A stretch of 54,347 nt of DNA, taken from positions 1 through 54,347 of the forward strand of contig JAGVGO010000194.1 of assembly GCA_020057085.1 (NCBI GenBank), given 5' to 3'. Made by a program: the position numbers and the translations under genes. This DNA is from Planctomycetota bacterium (GTDB lineage Bacteria; Planctomycetota; Uabimicrobiia; Uabimicrobiales; JABWCH01). Below are positions 51,078 through 54,347 of this stretch, one piece after another (position 1 is the first letter of the stretch; the number at the start of each line of letters is the position of its first letter). The notes under the pieces were generated by a model that was given only the letters and a program-made list of their open reading frames with translations, did no database searches and was not told where the DNA came from.

Positions 51078-52460
51078 ATGAATAGTGAAGCTCAGTCTCA
51101 TATATTGATTGTGGATGACGAGGCAATGTGCTTGCAGTTTTTGCAGGAAGTGATGGTACATGGCGGCTACAAGACGACGACATCTACCACGTGCGCCCGC
51201 ACTATGGAGTTGATAAACGAAACTTTTTTCGATCTGATCTTGCTCGATGTCAATCTGCCCGATGGTTCGGGGCTCGACTTGTGCAAGAAAATCAAAGAGT
51301 CGCAGCTCAATTGTTATACCCCGATCATCCTGGTGACTGGCTATGGCAGCATCAAGATGGCTGTCGAGGCGATGCAGTTGGGTGCATTCTACTTCGCCAG
51401 CAAACCGGTAGGCTGCAACGAATTGCTGTTGCTGGTAAAAAGAGGTCTCGAACACAGCGCGCTCAGCCGCGAAGTGTCCCGGCTGAAAAACAAATTGCTG
51501 CAAGGCGAGATGTCTAGTTCGATCATCGGTAAAAGCCACAAGATGCAACAGGTATTCACCGCCATTGCCCAGGTTGCGCCGCGCGATACCACGGTGCTGA
51601 TCCAGGGTGAAAGCGGCACCGGCAAGGAGCTGGTAGCGCGAGCCATCCATCAGAACAGTCCGCGCTGCCAAAACCCGTTCGTCACCATAGATTGCGGCTC
51701 CATCTCGGAAAATTTACTGGAGAGCGAGCTGTTCGGCCATGTCAAGGGCGCTTTTACCGGCGCGGTGGCGGAGCGCAAAGGTTTGTTCCAGCGGGCGAAC
51801 TATGGCACTTTGTTTCTCGACGAAGTGGGCAATCTGCCGCTCGCCTTGCAGGTCAAGCTGCTGCGCGCGTTGCAGGAGCATGAAGTCACGCCTGTGGGCA
51901 GCGACAAGACGATAAAGGTAGATGTGCGCATCATCGCCGCCACCAACATGTCTCTAACGAACATGGTGGCAGAAGGGACTTTTCGCAACGATCTGTTCTT
52001 TCGCCTGAACGTGGTCAACATCCAATTGCCGTCGCTCAAAGAACGGGCTGAAGATATTCCGCTGCTGGCGCAATATTTCCTGAGCAAACGCCAGGAAAAA
52101 GGCAGTCGTGTCGCCGGTTTTTCCAAGTCGGCGTTAAAGCTGTTGCTCGACTACGACTGGCCCGGTAACATCCGCGAGCTGGAACATGCAGTAGAACACG
52201 CCGAGATCGTCGCCAAAGGCGAAAATCTCCAGGCAGAAGATTGGCCGGAAGCCCTGCGCGTTCAGAAACAGATAACCATGCATAGCATTGCACCTTTGTA
52301 TTCGCTCGAACAGGTGGAAAAAATATACATCGAACAGGTACTCAAACATAGCAACTACAACCAGAACCAGGCGACTGCCGTACTGGGCATTGATCGTAAA
52401 AGTTTGTGGCGCAAAATCAAGAAATACAGCATCGAAGTCAATAAAATCAATAAAACGTAA
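51078..52460 (+). CDS. Sigma-54-dependent response regulator (FlrC/NtrC-like)
   Basis: A 460-aa transcription activator. The receiver domain (1-~120) has Asp57 (LLLDVNLP) as phosphate acceptor and a switch Lys in ASKPV. The AAA+ domain has Walker A GESGTGKE, the sigma-54-contact loop GAFTGA, and Walker B FLDEVGN. A Fis-type helix-turn-helix (NQNQATAVLGIDRKSLWRKIKKY) closes it. It is probably the flagellar master activator of this organism, by place next to fliP-fliQ and opposite flagellin. Its sensor kinase is not in the window. Confidence 0.92.
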   Translation: MNSEAQSHILIVDDEAMCLQFLQEVMVHGGYKTTTSTTCARTMELINETFFDLILLDVNLPDGSGLDLCKKIKESQLNCYTPIILVTGYGSIKMAVEAMQLGAFYFASKPVGCNELLLLVKRGLEHSALSREVSRLKNKLLQGEMSSSIIGKSHKMQQVFTAIAQVAPRDTTVLIQGESGTGKELVARAIHQNSPRCQNPFVTIDCGSISENLLESELFGHVKGAFTGAVAERKGLFQRANYGTLFLDEVGNLPLALQVKLLRALQEHEVTPVGSDKTIKVDVRIIAATNMSLTNMVAEGTFRNDLFFRLNVVNIQLPSLKERAEDIPLLAQYFLSKRQEKGSRVAGFSKSALKLLLDYDWPGNIRELEHAVEHAEIVAKGENLQAEDWPEALRVQKQITMHSIAPLYSLEQVEKIYIEQVLKHSNYNQNQATAVLGIDRKSLWRKIKKYSIEVNKINKT

Positions 52461-52547
52461 TGGGGCATTTTGCCACTTGTCTACCATGGACCTCAAATAA
52501 ATCTTGCCTGAATCCTCATTTCACAAGCTCTTCTGGAAGTTCAGCCT

Positions 52548-52600
52548 AAAAAAAAGAGATGTGGCATTTTGCCCCATCATGGGGTATTTTGCCACATCTC
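52548..52600 (-). terminator. Intrinsic terminator after flagellin
   Basis: Minus-strand GAGATGTGGCA (52600-52590) pairs over 11 bp with 52566-52556. An inner 6-bp stem (ATGGGG/CCCCAT, 52584-52572) stacks after a small internal loop. Eight T (52555-52548) follow at once. It lies 28 nt past the flagellin stop. The palindrome could also slow the convergent regulator transcript, but no close T-run exists on that strand. Confidence 0.9.
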
Positions 52601-52627
52601 CTGGCTGAAGCCTGTTTTTTCAGCTTG

Positions 52628-54016
52628 TTATTGCAACAGATTCATGACGACTTGAGAAGAAGCCTTGGCCTGCGACAGGATGGCAGCGCCTACTTGCTGC
52701 TGCATCATGCCTTTGGTCATGTTGAGGGTTTCACTGGCGAAATCCACATCCATCAGCCGCGAACGGGCGGCGGTGATGTTCTCCGACACGTTGCTCAGGT
52801 TGGACATGGTTGACTCCAGGCGGTTCTGGATGGCGCCCAGTTCGCCACGACGGGTGCCAATCTTGGAGAGAGCTGCATCTACACGGTCTATGGCATCGGT
52901 GGCGCCGGAGATCGAGGTGATGTCGAGGTCGCGGATGGTGGAAGTGTCGAGGGCGATCACCGTGCTGCCGCCGAAACCAAGGCGGTTGCTGGCGTCGGTG
53001 AGAGTGATGGTGGTGGCGTCGCTGAGCTGCATCTTGCCACGGGTGATGCCGGTGGTGAATGGGTTGGCGCCGGTGCCGTTGGCGGCGGTGATGTCTACAT
53101 TACGGCCATCGGCGGCAGTCAGGGTAATTTGCGTGCCGGCGGCATTGAGTGCAGAGCTCACGCCGGTTTGGCTCGAATAAGCGTTGATCACATCGTTGAG
53201 TTCTGTGTAGCTGTCAACCGCCGTACCTTGCGAACCGCTGAGGATGGTGACGCCGTTCATTGTCAATGTTTCGCTGCCGTTCATCACCGAGCCGGTAGCA
53301 CTGGCGAGCGAGGTGGCCTGCGCCTCGGCGCGCGCGCCGGTGTTGCTGGCATTGATCGCCCGAGCCTTGGCATAGGCACTGTCAGCACTGCGGCCGTTCG
53401 ATTCGGCATAAGAGGAAGAGGCGTTGACAGTGACGCCGTTGATCAGTACTTCCGAAGCGCCGATGCCCGATGTACCCACTGCGGTGGCACCAGTCTGCTT
53501 GGCGATCTGGCCGAAGTCGTCCGCTTCGGACGCGTTGATCGAGATAGCGATGGTTTGTCCTGCATCGGCACCGACCTGGAGCGAAGTACTGAACGAGCCG
53601 TCGAGCAGCTTGCGGCCGTTGAAGGTGGTGTCTACCGCGATGCGGTCCATTTCACTTTTGAGAGCCGTCACTTCATCCTGGAGCGACTGACGATCTTCGT
53701 TGCTGTATGTACCGTTGGCTGCCTGCACCGCTAACTCGCGCATACGCTGCATGATGTTGGTCGTTTCGTTGAGAGCGCCTTCTGCGGTTTGCACCAGAGA
53801 GATACCATCGTTGGCGTTACGGATGGCCTGGCCGAGACCGCGGCCTTGTGCGGTGAATCTTTCGGCAATCTTAAAGCGACCGGCGTCATCGGCGGCGCGG
53901 TTGATGCGTAGTCCAGTTGACAGTTTCTCGAATGTTTTGCCGAGATCCATCTGCACCTTGTTCATTTGCCTTCCGGCGTTCATGGCGGATACGTTAGTGT
54001 TGATTGAAATACCCAT
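52628..54016 (-). CDS. fliC: Flagellin FliC
   Basis: A 462-aa flagellin. The N-terminal conserved D0/D1 part has SINTNVSAMNAGRQMNKVQ, LSTGLRINRAADDA and NDGISLVQTAEGALNET. The C-terminal D1/D0 has IDRVDAALSKIGTRRGELGAIQNRLES (in part) and AAILSQAKASSQVVMNLLQ. The central part (~190-360) is variable and rich in A, S, T and G, the exposed domain. GGAGG lies 8 nt before the ATG at 54016; a TTG start 15 nt upstream overlaps that site and is rejected. It is a single-gene unit with its own promoter and terminator. Confidence 0.97.
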   Translation of the reverse strand: MGISINTNVSAMNAGRQMNKVQMDLGKTFEKLSTGLRINRAADDAGRFKIAERFTAQGRGLGQAIRNANDGISLVQTAEGALNETTNIMQRMRELAVQAANGTYSNEDRQSLQDEVTALKSEMDRIAVDTTFNGRKLLDGSFSTSLQVGADAGQTIAISINASEADDFGQIAKQTGATAVGTSGIGASEVLINGVTVNASSSYAESNGRSADSAYAKARAINASNTGARAEAQATSLASATGSVMNGSETLTMNGVTILSGSQGTAVDSYTELNDVINAYSSQTGVSSALNAAGTQITLTAADGRNVDITAANGTGANPFTTGITRGKMQLSDATTITLTDASNRLGFGGSTVIALDTSTIRDLDITSISGATDAIDRVDAALSKIGTRRGELGAIQNRLESTMSNLSNVSENITAARSRLMDVDFASETLNMTKGMMQQQVGAAILSQAKASSQVVMNLLQ

Positions 54017-54117
54017 GGCTAAACCCTCCAAATTTTATCGTTGTTCGTTTGCTTACTTAGTATCTATCTTCATCCCAGCTTTGACTGTTGCTGTAAATCG
54101 CATTGTTCTTACTGTTA

Positions 54118-54144
54118 TTATCGCCGTCTGTGTGAAAAACTTTA
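54118..54144 (-). promoter_or_regulatory. Sigma-28 (FliA) promoter for flagellin
   Basis: On the minus strand TAAAGTTT (54144-54137), an 11-bp spacer, and GGCGATAA (54125-54118). The -35 matches the consensus in all 8 positions, the -10 in 7 of 8. It lies 102 nt before the flagellin ATG, giving a leader of roughly 90 nt. Element C starts 37 bp upstream of the -35 and leaves the promoter whole. Confidence 0.9.
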
Positions 54145-54181
54145 GGGGGTTTTTATTTTTTTTGGCTTTTTTATTGCAATC

Positions 54182-54347
54182 TGTAATAGTGCAGAAGAAT
54201 AGTAACATTGAGGGAGCGTGATACCAAGCCCTGAAGCACAGCGATGAACGTCGAAAAACGACTGGATGCACCGACGCGCGCGAACTTGTCAATGCAAGCA
54301 ATCGTTTAGCAGATCGCCGGCCTGCGCCGCATTGCGGATACTCTGTG
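54182..54347. mobile_element. MITE-like element C upstream of flagellin (cut by window end)
   Basis: Starts with TGTAATAGT and then follows element B closely (about 90% alike, with a 5-bp insert near the left end) to the end of the window. The right end, right inverted repeat and second target copy lie outside. The left flank is 54168-54181. Together with the flagellin leader it makes 54017-54347 a gene-free stretch; short frames in it are not credible genes. Confidence 0.85.

Noticed and set aside
1-54347. tRNA, rRNA and riboswitch genes
   Set aside because: I looked in the gaps between genes and saw no cloverleaf, rRNA segment or known riboswitch core; nearly all gaps are short.

Overview
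This window looks like the chromosome of a flagellated, two-membrane bacterium with roughly balanced GC. Genes for both the L-ring (FlgH) and P-ring (FlgI) point to an outer membrane. I cannot assign a phylum. Some traits recall lineages outside the Proteobacteria: an archaeal-type HMG-CoA synthase/thiolase/DUF35 trio, many radical SAM enzymes, a large STAND-TPR protein, and extra periplasmic TPR proteins inside the flagellar operon.

Layout. 71-3799 encodes a three-subunit molybdenum hydroxylase of the xanthine dehydrogenase family. 3830-5748 is a decayed type I restriction-modification locus: only pieces of hsdM and hsdR remain, with a TIR-like membrane-anchored protein and a PIN/GxxExxY open frame between them. 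hisC follows. 7219-14825 is a cluster of five radical SAM enzymes, two of them in the MJ0619/tetraether-synthase (Tes)-like group, with a SAM methyltransferase and a polytopic membrane protein. 14832-19214 holds a helix-hairpin-helix protein and a 1347-residue STAND NTPase with TPRs. 19326-23452 holds a CBS protein, an acyltransferase-like protein lacking its catalytic His, and the DUF35/thiolase/HMG-CoA synthase operon, which ends in a clear terminator.

23635-49432 is one long minus-strand flagellar run. In transcription order it is fliK-flgD-flgE-flgF-flgG-flgA-flgH-(restriction cassette)-flgI-flgJ-flgN-flgK-flgL-(terminator)-motA-motB-two periplasmic TPR proteins-flgB-flgC-fliE-fliF-fliG-fliH-fliI-fliJ-motE-like-fliL-fliM-fliN. 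It codes for hook, rod, rings, stator, switch and export ATPase. Divergently, flgM-fliP-fliQ and a sigma-54 response regulator run on the plus strand; flagellin is on the minus strand behind a sigma-28 promoter. fliA, fliR, flhA, flhB, fliD and fliS are not in the window.

The flagellar run has been invaded three times. A complete EcoRV-like type II restriction-modification cassette lies between flgH and flgI. Two small non-autonomous elements (MITE-like, inverted ends beginning TGTAATAG, 14-15 bp target duplications) lie between flgI/flgJ and flgF/flgG. A third copy starts upstream of flagellin and runs off the window. The best candidates for undescribed biology are the radical SAM cluster, the MITE family, the periplasmic TPR pair beside motAB, and the intrinsic terminator placed 15 nt before motA.
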